Assembly (NCBI RefSeq): GCF_039537005.1
Contig: NZ_BAAAZR010000020.1
Coordinates: 310,001-374,000, forward strand
Length of the DNA: 64,000 bases
Origin: Sphaerisporangium flaviroseum
Lineage (GTDB): Bacteria > Actinomycetota > Actinomycetes > Streptosporangiales > Streptosporangiaceae
Direction: 5' to 3'
The notes under the pieces are model-generated. The model did no database searches. It worked only from the letters and a program-made list of their open reading frames with translations, and was not told where the DNA came from. The position numbers and the translations under genes are program-made. Positions 55,293 to 63,515 of the stretch are shown here, one piece after another (the stretch's first letter is position 1; each line of letters opens with the position of its first letter).

Positions 55293-56245
55293 CAGAGCTC
55301 GATCCTCTCGCGCCGCGTCACGCGCAGGCTGAGCGCCGCGAACGTGATGGTCAGGAAGAACAGGGCCACGCCCATCGCGGAGGCGTAACCGAACTTGGAG
55401 AAGGTGAACGCCGTGCGCCAGATCTCCAGGGGCAGGACCGTGGTCGCGTTGTCGGGCCCGCCGCGGTCGACCGAGAGCACCTGCACCAGCGCGAAGCAGT
55501 CGAACGCCGCGATGCCGAGGTACACCCAGCCGACCTGGATGGTGTCCCAGATCAGCGGCAGCGTGATGCTGAAGAAGAGCCGGAACCGGTTGGCCCCGTC
55601 GAGGGCCGCGGCCTCGAAGACGTCGCTGGGGATCGCCGACATACCGGCGGAGAACAGGACGACGTAGAACCCGACGGACTGCCAGACGATCACACCCATG
55701 ATCGACCAGAGGGCCAGGTCGGTGTTGATCAGCCAGCCGACCTTGTCGATGCCGACGAGGCCGAGCAGGCCGTTCAGCACGCCCGTATCGTCGGGCCGGT
55801 AGATCGCCTGGAACAGGACGCCGACGACGGCCACGGCCAGGACCTGGGGAAAGAAGTAGACGACCCGGTAGAACTTCGCTCCCCGGACCCCGGTCATCTT
55901 CCCGCCCCTGCTGCCCCCTCCGATGTTCAGCAGGAACGAGAAGAACAACGCGATGGCGATGGTGATCAGCGGCATGGCGAGCAACAGCAGGCCGTGGTGG
56001 CGGACGGCGGCCCAGAACACGTCGTCGTCCAGCAGGCGGGTGAAGTTCTCGAACCCGATGAACTGCGGGTTCGCGGAGATACCCCGCCAGTTGGTCAACG
56101 AGATGTAGAACGCCTGAGCGTACGGGCTGATCACGAAGACCACGTAGAGGATCAACGGGACCGCGAGGAAGGAGAAGATGAACCCGTACTTCCTCATCTT
56201 GGCCGAGGACAGCCCTGCGGCGAACCCGCCGTCGCCATGCCGCAT
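55292..56245 (-). CDS. ngcF: Sugar ABC transporter permease, NgcF-type
   Basis: The 317-residue permease has six membrane segments, starting FIFSFLAVPLILYVVFVISP, and the EAA loop FEAAALDGANRFRLFFSITLP. It starts six bases after the stop of ngcE and overlaps ngcG, so all three are one operon. Together the two permeases form the channel of the GlcNAc/chitobiose importer. Confidence 0.86.
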   Translation of the reverse strand: MRHGDGGFAAGLSSAKMRKYGFIFSFLAVPLILYVVFVISPYAQAFYISLTNWRGISANPQFIGFENFTRLLDDDVFWAAVRHHGLLLLAMPLITIAIALFFSFLLNIGGGSRGGKMTGVRGAKFYRVVYFFPQVLAVAVVGVLFQAIYRPDDTGVLNGLLGLVGIDKVGWLINTDLALWSIMGVIVWQSVGFYVVLFSAGMSAIPSDVFEAAALDGANRFRLFFSITLPLIWDTIQVGWVYLGIAAFDCFALVQVLSVDRGGPDNATTVLPLEIWRTAFTFSKFGYASAMGVALFFLTITFAALSLRVTRRERIEL

Positions 56246-56251
56246 GATCGA

Positions 56252-57703
56252 CTACACCGTCCGGTTCTGCTTGGTGATGGAGGAGTCGGCCTTGACCGCG
56301 TCGGCCTTCTTCTGCATGTTGGCGCAGAACTGGTCGGCCGTGATGCGGCCGAACATCAGCGAGTTGGTCTGCTTGCGCAGCTCGGTCTCCAGCTCCTTGT
56401 ACCAGTTCTCGAAGCTGCTGTAGGTGACGATGTTGGCGCCCGCGGCCGTCTGGGCGTCGTTGACGCTCTTCAGGCCCGGGGACAGCGTGAGCCCCTCGGC
56501 GGCGCCGCTGACGACGGTGAGGCTGCCCGACTTCTGGGTGAAGCCCTTCGCGCCCTCCTTGGAGAGCATGATGCGGGCGTACTCCAGCGCGCCGGCGGTG
56601 TTCTTGGCCTTGGCGGGGATGATGTACGGCTCACCCGCGGCGGAGCGGATGGCCTCGAACGGCATCTTGTCGGCCGCGGTGAGGCTCGGAGTGGGCGTCA
56701 CGGCGTACTCGAACGTGTCCGGGGTGTTGGACTTCTGCTCGTTCTCCAGCCACGAGCCCGACGGGTACAGGGCGACCTTGTCCTCGTTCTGCCGGGTCTG
56801 GACCTCGGTGTGGATGAGCCCTTCGTAGCTCTTGTCCATGAACTTGCCGATCTCGGCCCAGGCGGCGGCCGACTGCTTGACCGAGTCGCGCGTCCAGGCT
56901 CCGTCGGCCAGGTTGTCGATGTCCAGCAGGACCTGGTTGCCCTCGACCTTGGCGGCCGTGATCAGGATCATCCAGTACTGGTAGTACGACGCGTTCTTGC
57001 CGGCGTAGGCGTACGGGGTGACGCCCGCCTTCTTGATCGTCTCGCAGAGGGTCTTGAACTCGTCGAACGTCTTCGGCGGGGTCCAGCCCTTCTCCTGGAA
57101 GAGCTTGCCGTTGTACCAGAGGCCGTATCCGCTGGAAACGTAGTTCAGGATGAACGGCTTGCCGGCGATGAAGCCGGACTCGACGGTGCCGGGGATCAGG
57201 GTGTCCCGGATCTTCTTGCTGGGATCGTCGATGGAGGGCGCGTCGAACAGCGCGGTGAGGTCGAGAAGCTGTCCCTCGGTCTGCAGGGCGCCGTTGTCCA
57301 TCAGGTCGGAGCCGGAGTTGGCGATGAAGTCGGGGACGTCGCCGCTGGCGAAGCGGGGCTGCAGCGTCTGGGCGATCTGCTGCGTGGCGACGTGCTTGAC
57401 GGTGGCCTTGGGGAACAGCTTCTTGTACAGCGGCTCGTGCACGTCGGTGGCGTAGCTGTCACCGAGTCCGCCCTTGAAGATGACGACTTCGAGGGGGGCG
57501 TCCGCCTTGACCCCGAAGGGGTTGGCCGCCGAGGTCGCGGCGCCGCTGCCCGCGGCGGTCGGGGTGGCGGCGGAGCCGCCCCCGCTGGTCGCGCAGGCGC
57601 TGAGAACGCTTGCCGCGGGTCCTGCGACGAGCGCGGTGAGGCCGATCCGGCGGAGCATCTGCCGCCGGGTGATCTCTCGGGGCGTGCCGGCGGAGTTGGA
57701 CAT
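56252..57703 (-). CDS. ngcE: N-acetylglucosamine/diacetylchitobiose-binding lipoprotein
   Basis: The 483-residue exported protein has a twin-arginine signal (RRQMLRRIGLTALVAG) ending in a lipobox (LSAC), so it is a Tat-exported lipoprotein on the outer face. The mature sequence (NPFGVKADAPLEVVIFKGG, then DVHEPLYKKLFPKA, ASGDVPDFIANSGSDLMDNG, GKPFILNYVSSGYGLWY, ALYPSGSWLENEQK) agrees closely with NgcE of Streptomyces as I remember it. It captures chitin breakdown products for NgcF/NgcG. The ATG at 57703 has GGAGGG upstream, while 57730 (an earlier frame opening) lies within the leader. Confidence 0.9.
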   Translation of the reverse strand: MSNSAGTPREITRRQMLRRIGLTALVAGPAASVLSACATSGGGSAATPTAAGSGAATSAANPFGVKADAPLEVVIFKGGLGDSYATDVHEPLYKKLFPKATVKHVATQQIAQTLQPRFASGDVPDFIANSGSDLMDNGALQTEGQLLDLTALFDAPSIDDPSKKIRDTLIPGTVESGFIAGKPFILNYVSSGYGLWYNGKLFQEKGWTPPKTFDEFKTLCETIKKAGVTPYAYAGKNASYYQYWMILITAAKVEGNQVLLDIDNLADGAWTRDSVKQSAAAWAEIGKFMDKSYEGLIHTEVQTRQNEDKVALYPSGSWLENEQKSNTPDTFEYAVTPTPSLTAADKMPFEAIRSAAGEPYIIPAKAKNTAGALEYARIMLSKEGAKGFTQKSGSLTVVSGAAEGLTLSPGLKSVNDAQTAAGANIVTYSSFENWYKELETELRKQTNSLMFGRITADQFCANMQKKADAVKADSSITKQNRTV

Positions 57704-57730
57704 GCAACCCTCCAGGAATGGGTCAAACAA

Positions 57731-57747
57731 TTAGGAAAGTTTCCTAA
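57731..57747. promoter_or_regulatory. ROK-type operator palindrome of ngcEFG
   Basis: TTAGGAAAGTTTCCTAA is a perfect palindrome with one central base. It starts four bases downstream of the expected transcription start of ngcE and 28 bases before the ATG. Position and form suit a repressor; ROK-family sugar regulators are known to use sites of this form. Confidence 0.72.
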
Positions 57748-57757
57748 ACGTTTGAGG

Positions 57758-57786
57758 AACGTACGTCCATCCCCGTACACCGTCAA
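57758..57786 (-). promoter_or_regulatory. Promoter of ngcEFG
   Basis: On the reverse strand, TTGACG (57786-57781) and TACGTT (57763-57758) have the ideal 17-base spacing. The +1 would fall near 57751, just before the operator palindrome. Confidence 0.75.
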
Positions 57787-57947
57787 GTGGTATGGGCCAA
57801 CCCGTGATCGAGCTGTGGCCGACCAGCAAACGACCTGCGACAAACGAGCATGACCTGCGTCCTCCGAAACTCATCCGTAACGTAACAACGGCACAGGTCA
57901 TAGCCCTGAGCTTGACGCAAATTGAGGCCGAATCGACACCCCTTTGA

Positions 57948-57963
57948 CCCGGTCTAGACCAGT
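57948..57963. promoter_or_regulatory. DasR-like responsive element (dre)
   Basis: CCCGGTCTAGACCAGT contains the perfect core GGTCTAGACC and fits the dre consensus of DasR, the GlcNAc-6-phosphate-controlled GntR/HutC repressor, except for two outer bases on the left. It lies about 245 bases upstream of ngcE and 219 before the divergent gene at 58182. Control of GlcNAc uptake by DasR is known in Streptomyces. No dasR gene is in the window. Confidence 0.65.
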
Positions 57964-58181
57964 CGCGTGGAAGTGGCCCGTCATAGCGTCACAGGTCCGG
58001 CCTGCGACCTCCCGTGCGATCGGGAGCGATCACTTTCGGTCCATCTCCGGACACGCTGCGTTCACCACGACCACTCAGGAGACCGGTTCCGAGAATGTCC
58101 ACGGAGCGGACCGGACTGCGGCGGAACTCGCGGAGCCGCTAGCGTCGGATCCAACATTCCCGACATGCGAGGAGCAAAGGG

Positions 58182-59417
58182 TTGCCGCTCCAGATGACCG
58201 GCGCTCCCAGCGATCCCGACCTCATCCGCCTGCCGTGGGAGCTTCCCCTCGAAGACTGGCCCGAGCACCACCTCGTGATGCTGCCGCGCGGCATCTCCCG
58301 GCACATCGTCCGGTTCGTCCGGCTGTCCGGACGGGTGTACGCGATCAAGGAGATCAGCGAGCGGTACGCCAAGCGCGAGTACCGGCTTCTGTGGGATCTG
58401 AGCCGCCTCGACACCCCGTCCGTCGAGCCCGTGGCGGTGGTCACCGGAAGGACGGCGCCCGACGGCGAGCCGCTGGACTCCGCCCTGATCACCAGGCACC
58501 TGCAGTTCTCGCTGCCCTACCGGGCGATGCTGTCCGGCACGCTGCGGCCCGACACGCTCACCCGCCTGCTCGACGCGCTGGCCGTGCTGCTCGTACGCCT
58601 GCACCTGGCCGGGTTCTACTGGGGCGACTGCTCGCTGAGCAACACGCTCTTCAGGCGCGACGCGGGGGCTTTCGCGGCGTACCTCGTGGACGCGGAGACC
58701 GGCGAATTGCACCCGGTCATCAGCGAGGGCCAGCGCAGTCACGACATTGAAGTCGCACATATCAACATTTATGGGGAAATGCTCGATCTGGAGGCCGGCG
58801 GGTTCCTGCATTCCTCGATCGACCCTCTGACATTCGCCGAGCAGCTCGTCGAGCGCTATCACCGGCTCTGGAACGAGCTCACGCAGGAGGAGATCGTCGA
58901 GGACGTCGAATGGCATCTCATCGACCAGCGGATCCGGCGGCTCAACTCCCTCGGTTTCGATGTCGCCGAAATGATGGTCAGGCGTAAGGCCGGCACCGCC
59001 CGGCTGATCGTACGGCCCAAAGTCGTGGACGCCGGGCACCACCAGCGCCGCCTGCTGCGCCTCACCGGGCTCGACGTCGAGGAGAACCAGGCGAGGCGCC
59101 TGCTCAACGACCTCGACTCCTTCAGGGTCGCCAAAGGGCTGCGCCACGAGGACGAGGCGATCGTCGCGCACCGCTGGTTCGCCGAGACCTTCCAGCCGAC
59201 CGTCACCGCCATCCCCCTGGAGCTGCGCGGCAAGCTGGAGCCCGCGCAGCTCTTCCACGAGGTGCTCGACCATCGCTGGTTCCTGTCGGAGGCGGCGGGC
59301 CGCGAAGTCGGGCTCGAAGCGGCCCTCCGGTCGTACGTCGACACCGTGCTGGTGTACAAGCCGGACGAGAAGGCCCTCATCGGCGACGACGCCGCCCCCG
59401 ACCCGGTCAGTCCCTGA
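58182..59417 (+). CDS. DUF4032 domain protein with kinase-like fold
   Basis: The 411-residue soluble protein has an N-terminal kinase-like half: GRVYAIKEISERYAKREYRLL with a Lys, a lipopolysaccharide-kinase-type loop GFYWGDCSLSNTLFRRD and YLVDAETGEL in the place of DFG. A C-terminal DUF4032 half follows (IVRPKVVDAGHHQRRLLRLTG). Function is not established. The TTG at 58182 has AGGAG seven bases before it; an ATG at 58194 lies 19 bases from that site. It is divergent from ngcEFG across a 480-base gap holding the dre site. Confidence 0.78.
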   Translation: MPLQMTGAPSDPDLIRLPWELPLEDWPEHHLVMLPRGISRHIVRFVRLSGRVYAIKEISERYAKREYRLLWDLSRLDTPSVEPVAVVTGRTAPDGEPLDSALITRHLQFSLPYRAMLSGTLRPDTLTRLLDALAVLLVRLHLAGFYWGDCSLSNTLFRRDAGAFAAYLVDAETGELHPVISEGQRSHDIEVAHINIYGEMLDLEAGGFLHSSIDPLTFAEQLVERYHRLWNELTQEEIVEDVEWHLIDQRIRRLNSLGFDVAEMMVRRKAGTARLIVRPKVVDAGHHQRRLLRLTGLDVEENQARRLLNDLDSFRVAKGLRHEDEAIVAHRWFAETFQPTVTAIPLELRGKLEPAQLFHEVLDHRWFLSEAAGREVGLEAALRSYVDTVLVYKPDEKALIGDDAAPDPVSP

Positions 59418-59913
59418 TCGTCCGTTCGAGCTCGCCGAGGTAGGCGGCGGCCTCCGCGACGCGGTCCTCGCCGAAGACGCGGATGCCGTGCGCCTCCAGC
59501 AGGGCCGTCGTCACCCCGGCCCCGGGGGTGACCCGCCCGCGGAACGTGCCGTCGTGGATGCGAAGGCTGCCGCAGGAGGGGCTGCCGTCCTTGAGGATGG
59601 CCATCTTGATGCCCATGGACCGCGCCTGGGCCAGCGCGGCGTGGGCGCCGGCGAGGAATTGGCGTGTGACGTCGGCCCCCTCGGGGGTCAGGATCCGCGC
59701 GATCCCGGCCACCACGGCCGCCCCGCCGACGCCTCCCTCGATCTCCGCGGGCGGCCTCGGCACGGGCAGCCCGCCCTCGACCTCGGGGCAGAAGGGCACC
59801 AGCCGTCCCTCGGCACGCCACCCGGCGAGCGGCCCGTCGTCGACGGTCTTCGCGCGGCCGTCGAAGCGCACCGGACGCCCTACCAGACACGCGCTGACCA
59901 GGATCCTCTCCAC
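59407..59913 (-). CDS. DUF523 family protein (YbbK-like)
   Basis: The 168-residue cytosolic protein shows the DUF523 pattern: ILVSACLVGRPVRFDG at the start with an invariant Cys, VPFCPEVEGGLPVPRPP, and LKDGSPSCGSLRIHDGTF with a second Cys pattern. The Cys residues suggest iron-sulfur or thiouridine-type chemistry (the fold is linked to thiouridine desulfurases), but the cellular role is unclear. It starts with GTG at 59913 and overlaps the DUF4032 stop by 11 bases. Confidence 0.86.
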   Translation of the reverse strand: MERILVSACLVGRPVRFDGRAKTVDDGPLAGWRAEGRLVPFCPEVEGGLPVPRPPAEIEGGVGGAAVVAGIARILTPEGADVTRQFLAGAHAALAQARSMGIKMAILKDGSPSCGSLRIHDGTFRGRVTPGAGVTTALLEAHGIRVFGEDRVAEAAAYLGELERTIRD

Positions 59914-60271
59914 CTCTTCACGGTAGCGTCACCGCGTTCTTCCCATGCGCGAGCGCCTCCTCCGAGGCGGCGAGGCCGACCTGGAGCGGGGTGCCCGACG
60001 GCCTCGCCGTACGGATCGAGGCCTGCCGGGATCGGGCCACACAGACATAGCTGTTCTCGGTGTGATGCATGCCTTAACGCGCTTTATGTGTAAATATACC
60101 GAGCTGCATTCGGCGCCATATCTGCAATCTCGTCGATAAATCCTTCTACCTGGAAAAAGATCCCTGTACCCCACCGCTTTTCTGGATGATTCTTCGCAAG
60201 GGGTGTTGTCAGGGGCTCCCTAGAGTTGGCCGCGCAAGGGACAGAAGGGACCATCCGGCGAGGAGTCCACC
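59914..60271. other. Intergenic region upstream of the roadblock operon
   Basis: The 358 bases hold a hairpin (CGCCTC with GAGGCG, 59954-59969), a low-GC stretch near 60060-60150 and, at the end, GAGGAG before the GTG at 60272. I see no credible gene. The AT-richer part is the likely promoter region of the roadblock operon, but no hexamer pair is convincing. Confidence 0.4.
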
Positions 60272-60652
60272 GTGCTCGATATCGAAGGATGTCTCACCGA
60301 TATCCTGGCCATTCCCGGTGCACTGGACGCACTGGTCATCGAGGACCCCGGCGGCACGGCCGTCGCCACCGGCCGCACCGCGCCCCACCTCGACCCCCAG
60401 GTGTCGGCCGCCGCGCTCGGCGAGACGCTGAGGGCGACGCTGGAAGGGCTGGCGTTCACCTCTCCGGACGGCACGGTGCGGGTCGAGGACGTCATCGTCA
60501 CCTCCGACAAGGGCCACCATCTGCTGAGGCCCCTGGAGACGGCCCTGAGGGGGTCGTTGCTCCTCTACCTGCGGCTCGACCTGGAGCGCTCGAACCTCGC
60601 GCTCGCGCGTCACCGCCTCCGGACCATCTCTGGCCGGCTGATCACGACGTGA
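60272..60652 (+). CDS. Roadblock/LC7-like small protein, copy 1
   Basis: The 126-residue protein matches the gene at 62145 in layout: an opening helix (LDIEGCLTDILAIPGALDALVI), a strand and loop, VEDVIVTSDKGHHLLRPLE, then LLLYLRLDLERSNLALARHRL. This is the five-strand roadblock fold used by MglB and by actinobacterial conservon proteins to bind small GTPases. It has GGAG before the GTG. It is the first of four same-direction genes with no GTPase or histidine kinase among them. Confidence 0.75.
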   Translation: MLDIEGCLTDILAIPGALDALVIEDPGGTAVATGRTAPHLDPQVSAAALGETLRATLEGLAFTSPDGTVRVEDVIVTSDKGHHLLRPLETALRGSLLLYLRLDLERSNLALARHRLRTISGRLITT

Positions 60653-60655
60653 GCC

Positions 60656-61662
60656 ATGTCCCCCTCCCAGCAGTTGGACGCCATCCTGAACGACCTGGCG
60701 AAGAATCGTGCGACGGGCTCGCTCAAGGTCGGCCGTACCGGGACCGTCTACCTCACCGGCGGACGGGTGAGCTACGTGGAGTGCGCGAGCACGCCGGGCG
60801 TGGAGGACATCCTCACCGCATCCGGGCGGGTCGGCGCCTCCACCATCCGCGGCGCCCGCCAGTCGGCGGGCGGCGGCGACGAACTGGTACGCCAGGGCGT
60901 GATGACGCGCGGCGAGCTGCAGTTCTGCGTGCTCGGCGCCATCCTCGACGCCTCGTTGTTCGTGCTCGCCGCAACGGGAACCCGGCCCCGCTTCAAGGAA
61001 GGGGACCGGCACTGGCTCGGCGACCAGTGGTACTTCGACGTCGCAGGGTTGTTCCGCGAGTGCCGTCGCAGGAGGGCTCAGTTGGACAACGTGTGGCCGT
61101 CCGCCGGCCTGGACTCGCAGCCTGTCGCCCTCAGCCCGCGCATCACCGCTCACCGGGTGGTGCTGGACGCGGTGCAGTGGGAGGTCGTCCTCAACGCCGA
61201 CGCGACCGCGACCCCGGTCGAGCTTGCGCGCAGGCTCGGGCGCCCGGTGTACGCGGTGCTGTTCGCCGTACGGCAACTCGGCGCCGCCGGCCTGCTGCTG
61301 CAACCGGATCCCGCTCCGGGACCAGCACCGGGACCAACGCCGGACCCGGCGCCGACCGGCCGGCCCGCGGCTCCCGGGCCGAAGGCCGGNNNNNNNNNNN
61401 CTCGCGGCCCGACCGGCCGGAGGCCCCCGGGCCGAAGGGCGGCTCGCGGCCCGACCGGCCGGAGGCGCCCGCGCCACAGGCGGGTCCACCGCCCCCGCTG
61501 CCGTCGCGCGCCGGCCGGACCGGGCGCGCCGGTCCTCGGCCGGGAGCCGCGCTCTCCGCGCCGGCGCCCGTGACCGGTTCCCGCATTCCGCAGGTGAGCG
61601 TCGATCCCCCCGATGTCAGCGTGCTCCTCAGGCTGCGCGACGCGCTGGAGCGGCTGTTGTGA
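60656..61662 (+). CDS. DUF4388/PatA-like protein with C-terminal proline repeats, interrupted by an assembly gap
   Basis: The N-terminal 220 residues read as a DUF4388-like module (LDAILNDLAKNRATGSLKVGRTGTVYLTGGRVSYVEC) followed by a winged-helix-like segment (ELARRLGRPVYAVLFAVRQLGAAGLL). A Pro/Gly/Arg region with 14-residue repeats follows and contains 11 N bases at 61390-61400. The frame before the gap does not match the frame after it, which ends naturally at 61662 (DVSVLLRLRDALERLL). If the true gap length is a multiple of three, one gene spans both parts. It starts three bases after the first roadblock gene. Confidence 0.68.
61352..61485 (+). repeat. 42-bp tandem repeats around the assembly gap
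   Basis: Two full units (61402-61443 and 61444-61485) encode SRPDRPEAPGPKGG with drift, and a partial unit precedes the N run. A repeat array is the probable reason for the gap, and copies may be missing. Confidence 0.8.
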
Positions 61663-61723
61663 ACCAGCTCGCGACGTCCCCATGAGGTTGCGGTCGTCCC
61701 GAAGGGCCGGAAGGAGGTTGTCA

Positions 61724-62128
61724 ATGGATCTACGCCGTGAGGTGCACGAGGAGATGGTCCTCCTCATGAAGCGCATGGACGACGTGACCGGCGCGCTCGT
61801 CTGCGCCGTCGACGGGATGCTCGTGACGGCGGACATGCGCGGCGGCGGCACCGAGCAGACGGCCGCCCTGAGCTCGGCCCTGCATGCGATGAGCGGCCGC
61901 ATGACGGAACTGGTCCAGGCCGGCGCCCTGGAGGAGACGCTGATCTCCGGCACCGGCGGCTACGTGGCGTGCTACGCCGCCGGCCCCAAGCTCGTCCTCA
62001 CCGTCCTCGCCGCCCGGGGGGCCAACCTCGGGCTGCTGCGGATGGAGGGGCGGAAGACGGCGGTGCGACTCGCCGCCATCGTCGAACGCGATCCGGCCGC
62101 CGACCAGGCACCGCCGGCTCGCCCCTGA
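61724..62128 (+). CDS. Roadblock/LC7 domain protein (MglB-like)
   Basis: The 134-residue protein has the classic roadblock pattern: helix (EVHEEMVLLMKRMDDVTGALV), VDGMLVTADMRGGGTEQTAALSSALHAMS, then LVLTVLAARGANLGLLRMEGRKTAVRLA. Such domains regulate small Ras-like GTPases or cell polarity. A near-perfect GGAAGGAGG site lies before the ATG at 61724, so I reject the in-frame extension to 61613. It sits in the middle of the operon. Confidence 0.85.
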   Translation: MDLRREVHEEMVLLMKRMDDVTGALVCAVDGMLVTADMRGGGTEQTAALSSALHAMSGRMTELVQAGALEETLISGTGGYVACYAAGPKLVLTVLAARGANLGLLRMEGRKTAVRLAAIVERDPAADQAPPARP

Positions 62129-62144
62129 CCGTGGAAGGAAGCAC

Positions 62145-62516
62145 ATGGCCAGCATCGACATCTCCCTGAAGGAGATGATGGCCATCGACGGCGCGATCGG
62201 CGCCGCCGTGGTCGACTACAACAGCGGTATGGCGCTGGGCACTCTCGGTGGCTCCAAGGATCTCGACCTCCAGGTCGCGGCCGCGGGCAACACCGAGGTG
62301 ATCAAGGCCAAGATGCGCACGATGGACGCCCTGCAACTGAAGGACGGCATCGAGGACATCCTCATCACGCTCGGCTCGCAGTACCACATCATGCGTCCCC
62401 TGGCCGGTAGGGGAGGCAAGGGCCTGTTCATGTACCTCGCGCTCGACCGCGGCCGCGCCAACCTCGCGCTGGCACGGCACGCCCTCCGTACTGTGGAGGA
62501 GAAACTGGACGTGTGA
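62145..62516 (+). CDS. Roadblock/LC7-like small protein, copy 2
   Basis: The 123-residue protein resembles the copy at 60272: ISLKEMMAIDGAIGAAVVDYN, then LQLKDGIEDILITLGSQYHIMRPL, then LFMYLALDRGRANLALARHAL. The shared ending NLALARH-x-LRT shows common descent. GGAAGGA precedes the ATG. It closes the four-gene operon, whose partners must be encoded elsewhere. Confidence 0.78.
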   Translation: MASIDISLKEMMAIDGAIGAAVVDYNSGMALGTLGGSKDLDLQVAAAGNTEVIKAKMRTMDALQLKDGIEDILITLGSQYHIMRPLAGRGGKGLFMYLALDRGRANLALARHALRTVEEKLDV

Positions 62517-62536
62517 CGGCGCCGGGCCGGCCGCCG

Positions 62537-63403
62537 CTACCGGCGGTCGGCACGCTCGGTGAGCTCGGTGACCGCGCCGACGATGTCGGGCCACAACGGG
62601 CGCGGCAGGTCGTGCGCCATTCCCGGGAAGGTGAGCAGCTTGGCACCGGGGATGGCGTCCGCCGTGGCCACACCGCCGTCAAGCTGGACCAGCGGATCGG
62701 CCTCTCCGTGGATCACCAGGGCGGGCACCGACAGCTCACGCAGCGCGGCGGTGCGATCGCCCGAGGCCAGTATCGCCGCGAGCTGCCGTGCGAACCCGGT
62801 GGGGTCGTACGAGCGGTCGAAGCTCAGGCCGGCCACCCTCTTGACACGCTCCTCGTCGAGCGGGAATCCAGGGGAGCCGAGGATCTTCCACACGTCCAAG
62901 GCCCCGCGGACCACCGCCTCGCGGTCCGGCGCCGATCGCGAGAACAGAACGGCCCTCGCCTCCTCGGTCGGCGGGCCCTGGGGGCCGGGCGTGGACATGA
63001 TGGAGGTGAGGCTGCGCGTCCTGGAGGGGTACCGGATGGCGAACGTCTGGGCGATCATTCCCCCCATCGACGCCCCGAGGATGTGAGCGCTGTCCCAGCC
63101 GAGCGCGTCCATCAGCCCCGCGGCGTCGTCGGCCATGTCGCCGAGCAGGTACGGCACCGCGGCGCCGCCGCCCGCCGCGCCGAGGTCGGGCACGCCCGCC
63201 TCGTGGAGGTGCGTCGACAGGCCCGCGTCCCGGTTGTCGAAGCGGACGACGTGATGCCCCTGCCCGGCGAGCATCTCGCAGAATTCCTCATCCCATTGGA
63301 TCATCTGGGATCCCAGACCCATGATCAGGAGCAGCGGGCGCCCGCCCGGGGTCCCGAAGGAGTCGTAAACGATCTCGAGGCCGTTCGCCGTCGCGCGGTT
63401 CAT
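62537..63403 (-). CDS. Alpha/beta hydrolase
   Basis: The 288-residue protein has the fold's usual order: oxyanion region LLLIMGLGSQMIQWDEEF, DNRDAGLST, the nucleophile elbow GASMGGMIAQ (G-x-S-x-G), the Asp in VIHGEADPLV and the His in FPGMAHDLP. It resembles aromatic-ester or epoxide-type hydrolases, but no substrate can be named. I chose the ATG at 63403 over a TTG at 63439, because the stretch between them is an operator palindrome. It converges on the roadblock operon. Confidence 0.88.
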   Translation of the reverse strand: MNRATANGLEIVYDSFGTPGGRPLLLIMGLGSQMIQWDEEFCEMLAGQGHHVVRFDNRDAGLSTHLHEAGVPDLGAAGGGAAVPYLLGDMADDAAGLMDALGWDSAHILGASMGGMIAQTFAIRYPSRTRSLTSIMSTPGPQGPPTEEARAVLFSRSAPDREAVVRGALDVWKILGSPGFPLDEERVKRVAGLSFDRSYDPTGFARQLAAILASGDRTAALRELSVPALVIHGEADPLVQLDGGVATADAIPGAKLLTFPGMAHDLPRPLWPDIVGAVTELTERADRR

Positions 63404-63406
63404 GCG

Positions 63407-63425
63407 AACAGAATTCCATTCTGTT
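63407..63425. promoter_or_regulatory. TetR-type operator before the hydrolase gene
   Basis: AACAGAAT and ATTCTGTT are perfect 8-base arms around TCC. The site is three bases before the ATG at 63403. A dimeric TetR- or MarR-like repressor could bind here. No regulator adjoins within the window. Confidence 0.5.
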
Positions 63426-63515
63426 TCGGCAAACGGCAAGCCCTACTTGGTACGGGTCTTCGCCGGAGCCCTGGCACGGGTCTTCGCCGGGAACGCCTCG
63501 GGACGCTCAGGACGC

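Noticed and set aside
55994..57853. A 619-codon plus frame across ngcE and part of ngcF
   Set aside because: It is antisense to clear transport genes and has Gly/Val/Arg-rich sequence without a domain.
60226..60655. Long plus frame starting at 60226 and running through the roadblock gene
   Set aside because: Only its last part (after the gap) is coding; upstream it overlaps two well-supported genes in other frames.
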